The notes below the pieces were generated by a model, which did not search any database, was not told where the DNA came from, and was given only the letters and a program-made list of their open reading frames with translations. From Hathewaya massiliensis (GTDB taxonomy: Bacteria > Bacillota > Clostridia > Clostridiales > Clostridiaceae), in the NCBI RefSeq assembly GCF_902143515.1, contig NZ_CABFVD010000005.1:1-64000 (forward strand): 64,000 nucleotides of DNA. The letters run 5' to 3'. Every line of letters begins with the position of its first letter. Positions within the stretch are counted from its first letter, which is position 1. Shown piece by piece: positions 52,948 to 62,114 of the stretch. The position numbers and the translations under genes are program-made.

Positions 52948-54108
52948 TTAGTATTTATTATCTGCTTCATAAATATCTGTTTTTCTACCTGGATAAATTA
53001 TTGTGGTATCTACAGTTATATTTATCTTAGCATTTTCAAGGTGTTCTACACTATCAGAACCACTATCTCTTCCATACTTTGCAAGAGCGTATTTTCCAAG
53101 ATCAAGTATATCGCATTTAAGGTTTTCTTGGATTTTCTTAACCAAGTCCTCTAAATCTTTTTTCACAAGCTTATTTATAGCATTTTCTATATTAGCACTA
53201 GACTTTAAATTATAAGAACTATTTTCTAAGGTATTTAAAGTAAGAATTCCATTTAGTCCAACTTTTATATTGTATATTAGGGTGTCATCTTTTTTATCTA
53301 CTTTAATCTTAACTTTATTCTTAGCTGTAAAATCAATAAACTCATTGTCCTTATCACCTACAATATGTATGTATCCTGTTTTACCACTATTTCTAATCAA
53401 ATTTATTAAACGAGCTTCTTCTAAATTAGCTTTATATATAAGTTTATCATCCTTAAATAATGCAAGGCCTGCAAGAACTGGTTTTTGTTCCTTTATATCT
53501 ATTAAGGGTAAAACTATTTCTCTTCCATTCTGATAGTACATTTTTAAAACTTCAACAATTTCATATTTATCACAGTAAAAGTTAGCTTCATCAGCAAAGG
53601 AAAATATATTAAAAAAGTCTTCAGATAAAGTAGCGGCATGGGGCTTAAGTTTATTATATTCTTCTGTAGATTTAACTCCAATACCAACAAAAGCTCTTTC
53701 ATTTTTCTCATCATCTCTAAGAAAGGAATCTAATATATCTTTAATACCATCCTTTGCCTTAGCCTCTGTTATTATATACACTAATTCATCTCCAAGAACT
53801 CTACTTTTAGAAACTTCTGCATGTGATTTATTGAAAGCTTCATATATGGACAGTGAAGAGCCATTCACATATTGAGGCTTAATAGATTTATCATTTTCAT
53901 CATAAGATAAAATTTCAGAGGTTATAAGGTTTTTCTTTGGATTATCCTTATCTTTGTCAAAAAGTATTCCTGTAACTATGGATAATTTTTCAAGAGGATA
54001 AGAATTATAACATCCAGAAAAAACTAAAGGGGTCAAAGCAATAATTATAGTTAGTGATATCTTTTTTTTATATTTTTTTAGTATTAGATATATTTTAATT
54101 TTTTTCAC
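52948..54108 (-). CDS. gerKC: Ger(x)C-family germinant receptor lipoprotein
   Basis: 386 residues, C subunit of a nutrient germinant receptor in the spore inner membrane. Basic N terminus, hydrophobic stretch and lipobox LVFSGC, then SYPLEKLSIVTGILFDKD as in other GerC proteins, and a C-terminal DLVKKIQENLKCDILDLGKY region. It starts at GTG inside the end of the B-subunit gene (14-base overlap), so translation is coupled. The K designation is by family resemblance; specificity is not readable. Confidence 0.88.
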   Translation of the reverse strand: MKKIKIYLILKKYKKKISLTIIIALTPLVFSGCYNSYPLEKLSIVTGILFDKDKDNPKKNLITSEILSYDENDKSIKPQYVNGSSLSIYEAFNKSHAEVSKSRVLGDELVYIITEAKAKDGIKDILDSFLRDDEKNERAFVGIGVKSTEEYNKLKPHAATLSEDFFNIFSFADEANFYCDKYEIVEVLKMYYQNGREIVLPLIDIKEQKPVLAGLALFKDDKLIYKANLEEARLINLIRNSGKTGYIHIVGDKDNEFIDFTAKNKVKIKVDKKDDTLIYNIKVGLNGILTLNTLENSSYNLKSSANIENAINKLVKKDLEDLVKKIQENLKCDILDLGKYALAKYGRDSGSDSVEHLENAKINITVDTTIIYPGRKTDIYEADNKY

Positions 54109-55180
54109 CTTCTTTAAAATAGTATTTTATCATGGATATAAGCAAAGATAATAGGGTTAAAAGATAAAATACTAGATTTAATATATTTGAGAGTGGTAAT
54201 AAAAACTCAATTCGAAAATTATCATAAAAAAATGATATTATAGCCAGTATAAAAGTAAATGGAAGCACTGTAAAATACATTTTTTTAGGAGTAAAGTTTT
54301 TAAAAAATCTATTTATTACATAATACATTTCATATTGCTGTATAGCAGAAGTAGATAAAATTGTAAAGCTCCAAGATATCATGAATAATTCTTTTAAATC
54401 AGAAAATAAAGGAATATATAGAAGTTCAAAAAAAATTATAATAGGAAATATAAGTTTACTTGTAAGCTCATATCCTAAAAAGAGGATAGTAGAAAAAACA
54501 CTTATAGCATATACAATTGCTATAATTCCAATAGCTTTTACACTTGCTTTTAAGGTTTCATTTTCATTTTCTACTAAGTAGATTATAAAAAAAGCTGTTT
54601 CAGCTCCACTAAAAGCTAAATAACTTTTAGGAAAGGATTGAAAAATTTTTTTATAAGAAGATATTATAGGCAGAACATTGGTAATATTACCTTTAAAGCT
54701 TAATAAACTTGGTATAAGTAAAACTGGTATAGCAAATAAAATAACAAATCTACAAAGTCTACTTATAGTTGTAATATTATTACTTACAACAAAAGTAGAA
54801 AGTACACATATAACTCCAATTATTATATATGTAGGCATATATCTAGCTATGGACATTTGTATTAATAAGGTAAATCTAAATATAACTAAAATATTTTGTA
54901 TTAAGGCATAAAAAAAGAAAAAGCATAGTACAATCTTTCCTATTAGTTTTCCATATAAATAATTTAGTAAACTTAGAAAATCTTTAGCTTCTGTTATTTT
55001 ATATATAAAATAAATTGCTACTAAAGCAAATAGGGAGGGTAAGGTACCTAAGAAAACAGATATCCAAGCACTTTGTTCTGAGATAGATGCAAGTTCAGAA
55101 GCTAAAGAGAGTATTCCTACACCTAAAAATGAATTTATTATAATAGCAGTATATTGCTTAGTACTCATTTTATTTTTCAA
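54095..55180 (-). CDS. gerKB: GerB-family germinant receptor permease-like subunit
   Basis: 361 residues, ten predicted membrane helices of the APC-like spore permease family. NSFLGVGILSLASELASIS near the N terminus and YLAFSGAETAFFIIYLVEN are typical. TTG start shares TTGA with the stop of the A subunit gene; AAAAGGAG lies upstream inside that gene. Confidence 0.88.
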   Translation of the reverse strand: MKNKMSTKQYTAIIINSFLGVGILSLASELASISEQSAWISVFLGTLPSLFALVAIYFIYKITEAKDFLSLLNYLYGKLIGKIVLCFFFFYALIQNILVIFRFTLLIQMSIARYMPTYIIIGVICVLSTFVVSNNITTISRLCRFVILFAIPVLLIPSLLSFKGNITNVLPIISSYKKIFQSFPKSYLAFSGAETAFFIIYLVENENETLKASVKAIGIIAIVYAISVFSTILFLGYELTSKLIFPIIIFFELLYIPLFSDLKELFMISWSFTILSTSAIQQYEMYYVINRFFKNFTPKKMYFTVLPFTFILAIISFFYDNFRIEFLLPLSNILNLVFYLLTLLSLLISMIKYYFKEGEKN

Positions 55181-56646
55181 CTATTCTTACTCCTTTTTAA
55201 TTTACTAAATATTGTAGGCGTTCTATTTATCTTTTTTATATTTGCTCTTATTAATGAATCTTTTAATCCATCTAATTTAACTGGGGATAGTGGAGATAAA
55301 TAGGGTATACTCAAGGATTCTTTAGTCATTAGAGTTATAAAAAATACAAATAATCCTGATATAATTCCTAATAAACCTAAAAGTTTTGCTAAAATTATCA
55401 TAGGAAATCTAAATAGTCTAATAGAAGTAGACATAACATAATTTGGTATTAAAAATGTACAGATTACTCCTATAGAAATTACAACAAGTGTGGTTTGGCT
55501 TACTATACCAGCTCTGGTAGCTGCATCTCCTAAAATAATACCACCTACAATCCCCAAGGTTTGCCCAATAGGTTTTGGAAGTCTGATTCCACCTTCCCTC
55601 AGCATTTCTATAAGTATCTCCATTATTAATACTTCTACAAAAGGGCTAAAAGGTATACCACTTCTAGAAATAATCAAGACTTTAATCAAGGGCATTGGAA
55701 GCAATTCTACATTATATTCTAATAAAGCTACATATAAAGGTGAAAGAGTTATTAAAACTAAAGCTGCAAGAATTCTTAGAAGTCTATCAAAACTGCCTAG
55801 AATGCTGTTATTAGTATAATCTTCAAAAGTTTGAAAGAATTCTAAAAAAGTTGAAGGTACCACAAGGGCATGTGGAAAACCATTGACCATAATAGCAGCT
55901 TTCCCTTGAAGCATATCTGTTATAACTTTATCTGGCAGTTCTGTCATTTTACAAAGAGGAAAAAGTTTGAATTTCTCATTAAAAATATATTCTGCAATAT
56001 AACCAACACCACCTATATATGGAGCATCGATGGTTTTTAATTTTTCTCTAAGGGAATTTAAAATTTTTTTATCTATAATACCATCTATATAAAGCAAGGC
56101 TACATCCGTATTAGTATCTCTACCTAAAACAAATTTTTCTACAGTGAAATTATTATTGCTCATCTTTTGATTAACTAGGGTTAAATTCATATCAAGGTTT
56201 TCGATAAAGGCATCTTTTCCGCCAAGTATAGAGAGTTCAGTATCTGAACTTTGAATACTTCTATGTAACTGTCCTGAGGTTGAACATATTATAACTTCAC
56301 TACAATTAGGCAGTAATATAATAGTCTTACCTCTATTTAATTCAAGGCTTATGGTCTTAAGTGAGTTTTCTAAAGAAATATCATAAGAACTAATATATTT
56401 CTTTATTAGGTAGTTAGGAAGATCTGAAATTGTAGTAAGATCTTCCTTGACTTTAAAAAGCAGTGGATAAATTATAGTTTGTTCTATATAATCTTGGTTA
56501 GCTATACCCCCTATAAAGAGTATTTTAACCTGTAAGTTTCCTTTAAGTAATATTTCTCTTTCTCTAAGACTATCATTATTACTTGAATAAGCTTTAATAA
56601 GTTCTAAGTTTTCATTAAAATTATTAGTTAAAATATCGATATTCAT
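55177..56646 (-). CDS. gerKA: GerA-family germinant receptor subunit
   Basis: 489 residues. A soluble N-terminal domain (1-270) with KVLFIGGIANQDYIEQTI-like and VLGRDTNTDVALLYIDGI segments and a membrane domain (about 280-440, four or five helices) containing PFSPFVEVLIMEILIEMLREGG and RLPKPIGQTLGIVGG, the most conserved GerA blocks. First gene of a tricistronic A-B-C receptor operon with overlapping genes. AGGATGG precedes the ATG. Confidence 0.92.
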   Translation of the reverse strand: MNIDILTNNFNENLELIKAYSSNNDSLREREILLKGNLQVKILFIGGIANQDYIEQTIIYPLLFKVKEDLTTISDLPNYLIKKYISSYDISLENSLKTISLELNRGKTIILLPNCSEVIICSTSGQLHRSIQSSDTELSILGGKDAFIENLDMNLTLVNQKMSNNNFTVEKFVLGRDTNTDVALLYIDGIIDKKILNSLREKLKTIDAPYIGGVGYIAEYIFNEKFKLFPLCKMTELPDKVITDMLQGKAAIMVNGFPHALVVPSTFLEFFQTFEDYTNNSILGSFDRLLRILAALVLITLSPLYVALLEYNVELLPMPLIKVLIISRSGIPFSPFVEVLIMEILIEMLREGGIRLPKPIGQTLGIVGGIILGDAATRAGIVSQTTLVVISIGVICTFLIPNYVMSTSIRLFRFPMIILAKLLGLLGIISGLFVFFITLMTKESLSIPYLSPLSPVKLDGLKDSLIRANIKKINRTPTIFSKLKRSKNS

Positions 56647-56796
56647 AGCACCATCCTATAACATTTTATATTTAAATTCTTAACGTATAGATAAAAATTT
56701 ATACATGATACATAAGATTTAATATAAAAGTGTTTTTGAATATTTAAAATTGTGTTATTATATTGTATGGATACTATTAATATAAGGAGTAATTAT

Positions 56797-57312
56797 ATGG
56801 GGAAATCATATGTTCATGTTTACACAGGAGACGGAAAGGGGAAGACAACAGCAGCCTTTGGTTTAGCATTAAGAGCAGCTTTAGCTGGTAAACCAGTATA
56901 CATAGGACAGTTTATAAAGGGAATGAAGTATAGTGAAGTAGGTATAGAGGATATATTAGAAAACATAACTATAGAACAATTTGGACAAGGATGTTTTATT
57001 AATAGAGAGCCTACAAATAAAGACGTAGAAATGGGAAAAGAAGCACTTTTAAAATGTGAAGAAATTTTAAAGGGAGGTAAGTATGAAGTTGTTATTTTAG
57101 ATGAGATAAATATTGCACTATACTTTAAACTTTTTACAGTAGAAGAGGTCTTAAATATTTTAAAAAAAAGAGATCCAGGTGTGGAAGTTATATTAACTGG
57201 AAGATATGCACCGAACAAGCTAATTGAGTTTGCAGATTTAGTTACTGAGATGAAAGAAATTAAGCACTACTACACTAAAGGGGTACTTTCAAGAGAAGGC
57301 ATTGATGTGTAA
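56797..57312 (+). CDS. cobO: Cob(I)alamin / cob(I)yrinate a,c-diamide adenosyltransferase
   Basis: 171 residues, CobA/CobO/BtuR type. P-loop TGDGKGKTTAAFGLALRA (8-25), VYIGQFIKGMKYSEV, VILDEINIALYFKLF and VILTGRYAPNKLIE. Adds the upper 5'-deoxyadenosyl ligand, the step missing from the two B12 clusters. The ATG at 56797 is preferred for its AAGGAG; an in-frame ATG 45 bases earlier has none. No riboswitch is seen before it. Confidence 0.93.
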   Translation: MGKSYVHVYTGDGKGKTTAAFGLALRAALAGKPVYIGQFIKGMKYSEVGIEDILENITIEQFGQGCFINREPTNKDVEMGKEALLKCEEILKGGKYEVVILDEINIALYFKLFTVEEVLNILKKRDPGVEVILTGRYAPNKLIEFADLVTEMKEIKHYYTKGVLSREGIDV

Positions 57313-57341
57313 GAAGAAAAATGTAAAAAGAGGGATGAGAA

Positions 57342-58208
57342 ATGGCAGAAAAATTAAACAAGAAAAATATTAAAGAATTTTTACTAATTAACCTTGGGAT
57401 TATACTAGTAATTTTAGGGGTTCATTTTTTCTTAGAACCACATAACTTAGCTGTAGGGGGAGTTACTGGACTTGCTATGGTAGCTAATAAATTTATACCT
57501 ACAGTTTCTATGAGTATGTTTATGCTTATTATGAATATTATATTATTTATAGTTGGATTTATTTTTATAGGACCTGTTTTTGGTGGAAAAACAGTTTATG
57601 CAAGTTTAGGTATGGCTGTTGCTAAGATGATATTAGAGATGATCTATCCAATGAGTGGACCTTTAACAAATGATGTATTTATAGAACTAGTATTTGGTAT
57701 ATTAATTGGTGCTATAGGAATGGCTATAGTTTTTGAGCAAAATGCATCAACTGGTGGTACAGACATCATTGCAAAAATTTTAAATAAATTTTTCCATATG
57801 GATATAGGTAAAGCTCTTCTTGTTGCTGATTTTGTAGTTACAGCTCTTGCAACTTTTGCTTTTGGACCTCAAAAGGGCATGTATGCTCTATTAGGGGTTA
57901 TTATTAATGGAATGACTATTGATGCAGTAATACAAGGTTTAAATGTATACAACAAGGTTGAGATAGTAAGCACTAAAGGTGATGAAATTATGAAATTTAT
58001 AATTGAAGATCTTGATAGAGGAGCTACTATTTATCAGGGAAAAGGAGCTTATACTAAGCAAGAAAAAGAAGTAATAACTACAGTTTTAGGTAAAAAGCAA
58101 TTTATAAAACTTAGAAATTATATAAAAGAAGTTGATGAAAAGGCCTTTATAGTAAGTTATAATGTTCATGAAACTTTAGGTGAGGGATTTAAGAATATAA
58201 ACGAATAG
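57342..58208 (+). CDS. YitT-family membrane protein (DUF161/DUF2179)
   Basis: 288 residues: five membrane helices (about 12-190) followed by a cytoplasmic DUF2179 domain (about 205-285). LGVHFFLEPHNLAVGGVTGLA, EQNASTGGTDIIAKI and DRGATIYQGKGAYTKQEKEVI are diagnostic. The transported substrate is unknown. Starts 29 bases after cobO and may be co-transcribed. Confidence 0.9.
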   Translation: MAEKLNKKNIKEFLLINLGIILVILGVHFFLEPHNLAVGGVTGLAMVANKFIPTVSMSMFMLIMNIILFIVGFIFIGPVFGGKTVYASLGMAVAKMILEMIYPMSGPLTNDVFIELVFGILIGAIGMAIVFEQNASTGGTDIIAKILNKFFHMDIGKALLVADFVVTALATFAFGPQKGMYALLGVIINGMTIDAVIQGLNVYNKVEIVSTKGDEIMKFIIEDLDRGATIYQGKGAYTKQEKEVITTVLGKKQFIKLRNYIKEVDEKAFIVSYNVHETLGEGFKNINE

Positions 58209-58244
58209 ACAGAGTTCCAATTATATATATGAAAATAGAGTAAA

Positions 58245-58281
58245 AAAATAAAAGTACAGAGAAATCTGTACTTTTATTTTA
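58245..58281. terminator. Bidirectional terminator
   Basis: Perfect 11-bp stem AAAAGTACAGA (58250-58260) with TCTGTACTTTT (58265-58275), T-rich after it and A-rich before it, between convergent yitT-like and ferredoxin genes. Confidence 0.85.
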
Positions 58282-58317
58282 TTTACATAAATGCTTCCAA
58301 AAATAATTTACTATGTA

Positions 58318-58488
58318 TTATTCTTGAACTGGAGCACCTACTGGACAGACATTAGCGCAGTTTCCGCAATCAATGCAAGTAGCTGCATCTATAACATATA
58401 TAGAATCTCCTTGGCTTATAGCATTAACTGGACATTCAGCAGCACAAGCTCCACAGCTAACACATGAATCAATAATTTTGTATGCCAT
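58318..58488 (-). CDS. 2[4Fe-4S] ferredoxin
   Basis: 56-residue clostridial ferredoxin. Two CxxCxxCxxxCP motifs, SCVSCGACAAECPVNAI and TCIDCGNCANVCPVGAP, each bind a 4Fe-4S cluster. Low-potential electron carrier for pyruvate:ferredoxin oxidoreductase and hydrogenase. The start at 58488 has GGAGGAG upstream; a longer open frame to 58716 is not supported. Confidence 0.97.
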   Translation of the reverse strand: MAYKIIDSCVSCGACAAECPVNAISQGDSIYVIDAATCIDCGNCANVCPVGAPVQE

Positions 58489-58913
58489 AACTAACTCCTC
58501 CTTATATAAAGTTTTCATAATTATAATAACATATTTATAAGAGTAAATAAAGGGATTTTGAAATTTTATTAATATACATAAAATTCTTAAAGAGAAAGTA
58601 AATAGCCAGTACAATGAGGCTAGAACATATAGATTTTGGGAACTTAAGGTAAAAATATGAGGTGATTTATAAAAAAATAGCTTCAAAATCCTTTTATAAA
58701 TTAAATAAATTTTCAAGTTTATATTCTTTATATAATTGCTGTAAGCATTGAAAATACTGAGTTTATAAGAAGGTAATTTAAATAGATTAAGAAAATCTAT
58801 ATTTTATAATTTAAGCTTATCCAGAAAAACATATTGAAAAAAACAAAACAGTAAATTAAAATAATACTCAAATGATAATAAAATTCAATGTCAAGCTTTT
58901 GGAGGGTTTAAAT
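58489..58913. other. Divergent region between ferredoxin and flavodoxin
   Basis: 425 AT-rich bases holding both promoters. The only distinct element is a Fur-box-like sequence at 58873-58887. No gene was seen. Confidence 0.5.
58873..58887 (+). promoter_or_regulatory. Possible Fur box before flavodoxin
   Basis: TGATAATAAAATTCA matches the 7-1-7 Fur consensus TGATAATnATTATCA at 11 of 14 positions. Flavodoxins commonly rise under iron limitation and Feo genes follow 0.6 kb downstream, which supports iron control. Confidence 0.3.
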
Positions 58914-59318
58914 ATGTTAATAATATATTGGAGTGGAACAGGAAATACAGAAATAATGGCAAAAGCTATTGCAGAGGCAGGAGAAGGTAAGCTTCTTCAT
59001 GTGTCAGAAGCTACAATAGAAGATGTTAAGAGTACAGAAAAACTTGCACTTGGGTGCCCAGCTATGGGAGCAGAAGTTTTAGAGGAATCAGAATTTGAAC
59101 CATTTATAGAAGAAATAGAAGAGCATTTAAAAGGAAAAAAGGTTGTTTTGTTCGGGTCTTATGGATGGGGAAATGGAGAATGGATGGAAGACTTCGAAAC
59201 TAGAATTAAAAATGCTGGGGCAGAACTTATAGAAAAGGGTTTAATTATAAATGAGGCTCCAGATAAAGAAGGAATTAATAAATGTCATGAATTAGGAATT
59301 AATCTTAAAAATGCTTAA
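58914..59318 (+). CDS. Flavodoxin
   Basis: 134-residue short-chain flavodoxin. FMN phosphate loop IIYWSGTGNTEIMA at the N terminus, ALGCPAMGAEVLEESEFEPF (60s-type aromatic-lacking loop) and LFGSYGWGNGEWM (90s loop). Can replace ferredoxin when iron is short. The ATG at 58914 follows GGAGGG; the frame extends upstream without one. Confidence 0.92.
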   Translation: MLIIYWSGTGNTEIMAKAIAEAGEGKLLHVSEATIEDVKSTEKLALGCPAMGAEVLEESEFEPFIEEIEEHLKGKKVVLFGSYGWGNGEWMEDFETRIKNAGAELIEKGLIINEAPDKEGINKCHELGINLKNA

Positions 59319-59331
59319 ATAGATAAACAGA

Positions 59332-59460
59332 GTTCTTAGCTTCAGAGGGAGTTTTTACTCCCTCTGAGTCCTAGAAATCCTTATCTAAGCGTAGCCTCTC
59401 TTTCTTCAACTTTGAAGAAAATGGGGTATTAGAGATTATTAATAATAAAGATAGATAAAC
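59332..59460. repeat. R1 dispersed structured repeat, copy C
   Basis: Part 1: CTTCAGAGGGAG (59340-59351) pairs with CTCCCTCTGAG, extended by TTCTTAG/CTAGAA, loop TTTTTA. Part 2: CTTATCTAAGCGTAGCC through ACTTTGAAGAAAA and GGTATTAGAG to GATAGATAA. Same layout as 13671-13797, with paired sequence changes in the stem. Lies between flavodoxin and feoA. Confidence 0.65.
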
Positions 59461-59489
59461 AATCAGTAGTTTTCAAGGAGGGATATTAA

Positions 59490-59714
59490 ATGGAAATGAG
59501 TTTAGACAAGGGAAAAGTAGGAAACTCATATGTTGTTTTGAATATTAAAGATGGTAGCAAAGTAAAGAGAAGAATTATGGATTTAGGTTTGGTAAAAGGT
59601 ACAAAGATAAGAGTAGAAGGAAGAGCGCCTTTTGGAGACCCTATAGAAATTAGATTAAGAGGATATAAACTTACTTTAAGAAAAGGAGAAGCAAAGGATA
59701 TTATAGTAGAGTAG
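59490..59714 (+). CDS. feoA: FeoA family protein (first copy)
   Basis: 74-residue SH3-like FeoA domain. KRRIMDLGLVKGTKIRVEGRAPFGDPIEIRLRGYKLTLRKGEA shows the invariant DLGL..G and GDP..I..RGY..LR pattern. Thought to bind or regulate FeoB. AAGGAGGG precedes the ATG; a second feoA follows after 28 bases. Confidence 0.93.
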   Translation: MEMSLDKGKVGNSYVVLNIKDGSKVKRRIMDLGLVKGTKIRVEGRAPFGDPIEIRLRGYKLTLRKGEAKDIIVE

Positions 59715-59742
59715 ATTAAATTTTAAACATGAGGTGATTAAT

Positions 59743-59964
59743 ATGGTACCTTTAAATTTCGCCACTACAGGAGAAGTTGTTGAAATAAGAGATATAAAAG
59801 GAAATGAAGTTTTCCTTAAGAGATTAATGGAAATGGGAATTAATAGAGGAGCCTGTATAAAAATAATTAAAAATTCTGATGGACCTTTAATAATAGGTCT
59901 TGGAGAAGGAAGAATTATATTAGGGAGAGGTATGGCTCAAAAGGTTATGGTTGAAAAAAATTAG
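59743..59964 (+). CDS. FeoA family protein (second copy)
   Basis: 73-residue FeoA-like domain, more divergent than the first: LKRLMEMGINRGACIKIIKNSDGPLIIGLGEGRIILGRGMAQKVMV. The GDP turn is SDG and the RGY segment is GEG, so the two copies are not interchangeable by sequence. The ATG at 59743 follows GAGGTG; a GTG nine bases earlier overlaps that site. Confidence 0.87.
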   Translation: MVPLNFATTGEVVEIRDIKGNEVFLKRLMEMGINRGACIKIIKNSDGPLIIGLGEGRIILGRGMAQKVMVEKN

Positions 59965-60024
59965 ATTTATATTAATTAATTTTAGTCAGAAATTACTGTT
60001 TAAATTTAGCTAGGAGGATAAGAT

Positions 60025-62061
60025 ATGAAGTCAGAAATTATTGTTGCTTTAATGGGGAACCCTAACTGTGGAAAAACCAGTTTGTTTAATGCTTTAACTG
60101 GATCTAGACAGCATGTAGGAAATTGGCCAGGGGTTACAGTAGAAAAAAAGGAAGGGAAACTAAAGTATAAAGATAGAGTAATAAGAGTTGTGGATCTTCC
60201 AGGTACGTATAGTTTAAGTGCATATTCAGAAGATGAAGTTGTTGCAAGGAACTATTTAATTAAGGACAAACCTCACGTGGTTATAAATGTTGTAGATGGA
60301 ACTAATATTGAGAGAAATATGTATTTAACTACTCAAATTTTAGAACTAGGTTGTAATACTGTTTTAGCTTTAAACATGATGGACGAAGTTGAAAAAAGAG
60401 GAATAAAAATTAATACCCATGCTATAGAAAAAGAGATGGGTGTTAAAATAGTAGAAACGGTGGCTGCAAGAAAAAAGGGAATTAACAATCTTTTAGATAC
60501 TGTAATAGAAGTTGCGGATAATAAAATTAAGCCAAAAGAAATAGAATTAGAATATGAGAATGATTTCCAAAGTCAAATTCAAAGTATATCTAATGAATTA
60601 CAGATGAGTTCAGGTAGTTTAGATTATCCAACTAAGTGGACTGCTATAAAACTTTTTGAAAAAGATGCTTATATGATGGATTATGTAAAAAATAAAGGCT
60701 TAGTTGGAGTTTTAGAAAAGGTAGATAGTATTAATCATAAGTTTGAACAGGATCATGGATATGAACCGGAAAGTTTTATAGTTGATAAAAGGTATGATTA
60801 CATTTCTAATTTACTAAAGGATAAGGTAGAAAAGAAAGAAGAATTTGAAGAAACTATTTCTGATAAAATTGATAAAGTTGTTACAAATAAATTTTTAGGA
60901 TTACCGATTTTTGCTATTATAATGTTTTTAATGTATCAGGTGGCTATAGCCTTTGGAAATGACTTTATAGGTGATCAGTATGTTGGTGGTGCTTTTGAAG
61001 CTTTAGGAGAATTTGCAGAAGGTGCTTTATCTGGTGCCCCAGAGCTTTTAAGGTCTTTTATAGTTGAAGGTTTAATTGGTGGACTTGGGGAAGTATTAGT
61101 TTTTGTACCTCTTATTTTAACTATGTATTTTATAATGGGTATTTTAGAAGATAGTGGATATATGGCAAGAGCTGCATATATTATGGATAGACTTATGTCA
61201 TCTTTAGGGCTTCACGGTAAAACAGCAGTTTCAATGATAATAGGTTCAGGATGTAATGTTGCAGGTATCATGTCTACTAGAACTCTAGAGAGTAAAAAAG
61301 ATAGAATGATAGCTATTTTAATAAATCCATTTATGTCTTGTGGTGCTAAATTACCAGTATATACTTTATTTGCAGCAGCTTTCTTTGGTGGAAAGAAAGT
61401 TGGGATATTTTCTTTAAGCGGAATTGTTATATTTTCTTTATATGTATTAGGAATAGTAGTAGCTATAATTTCTGCAAAAATATTTAGTAAGACCATATTA
61501 AAAGGGGAAAAATCTTACTTTTTAATGGAGTTACCACCTTACAGAATTCCTACATTAAAAGGTGTATTAATTCATATGTGGGACAAGGCTTCAGCCTTTA
61601 TTAAAAAAGCAGGAACTATTATATTCTCTATAGTTGTAGTAGTTTGGGTATTATCAAATCTTCCTTTAGGTGTGGAACCAGGTTCTGCAGAGAGTATTTT
61701 AGGAAAGATGGGAACTTTTGTAGCTCCAATATTTAAGCCTTTAGGTTTTGGTACATGGCAAGCAGGGGTTTCATTAATAACTGGAATTCTTGCAAAAGAG
61801 GCTGTTATTGCTACTATGGCTACAGTTTATGCAGTAACTGAAGAAACACTTCATGCTGCAATACAAAGTCAATTTACACCTGTAGCTGCATATGCATTCC
61901 TAGTATTTACTTTATTATACTCACCTTGTATGGCAGCACTAGGAACTATTAAAAAGGAAACAAATTCACATAAGTGGGCTATTTTCTCAGCAGTATATAC
62001 TACTTCCGTTGCATGGATCGTAGCCTTCTTAGTATATAACATAGGAAATATGATTTTTTAA
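60025..62061 (+). CDS. feoB: Ferrous iron transporter FeoB
   Basis: 678 residues. N-terminal GTPase: G1 GNPNCGKTSLFN, switch region VGNWPGVTVEKKEG, G3 DLPGTYSLSAYS, G4 NMMDE, followed by the helical GDI-like spacer (about 170-270). Membrane part with two Gate domains: GSGCNVAGIMSTRTLES and LTGILAKEAVIATMATV, and PFMSCGAKLPVYTLF. Imports Fe2+ in the cytoplasmic membrane. AGGAGG precedes the ATG. Confidence 0.97.
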   Translation: MKSEIIVALMGNPNCGKTSLFNALTGSRQHVGNWPGVTVEKKEGKLKYKDRVIRVVDLPGTYSLSAYSEDEVVARNYLIKDKPHVVINVVDGTNIERNMYLTTQILELGCNTVLALNMMDEVEKRGIKINTHAIEKEMGVKIVETVAARKKGINNLLDTVIEVADNKIKPKEIELEYENDFQSQIQSISNELQMSSGSLDYPTKWTAIKLFEKDAYMMDYVKNKGLVGVLEKVDSINHKFEQDHGYEPESFIVDKRYDYISNLLKDKVEKKEEFEETISDKIDKVVTNKFLGLPIFAIIMFLMYQVAIAFGNDFIGDQYVGGAFEALGEFAEGALSGAPELLRSFIVEGLIGGLGEVLVFVPLILTMYFIMGILEDSGYMARAAYIMDRLMSSLGLHGKTAVSMIIGSGCNVAGIMSTRTLESKKDRMIAILINPFMSCGAKLPVYTLFAAAFFGGKKVGIFSLSGIVIFSLYVLGIVVAIISAKIFSKTILKGEKSYFLMELPPYRIPTLKGVLIHMWDKASAFIKKAGTIIFSIVVVVWVLSNLPLGVEPGSAESILGKMGTFVAPIFKPLGFGTWQAGVSLITGILAKEAVIATMATVYAVTEETLHAAIQSQFTPVAAYAFLVFTLLYSPCMAALGTIKKETNSHKWAIFSAVYTTSVAWIVAFLVYNIGNMIF

Positions 62062-62114
62062 AGTTTTCATAAGTTATTTCTTATAGTGAAAATCAAATAT
62101 ATGGAGGTGGAAAA

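Noticed and set aside
58489-58716. N-terminal extension of the ferredoxin
   Set aside because: The upstream frame has no ribosome site, is hydrophobic and unlike ferredoxins, and the internal ATG at 58488 has an ideal GGAGGAG.
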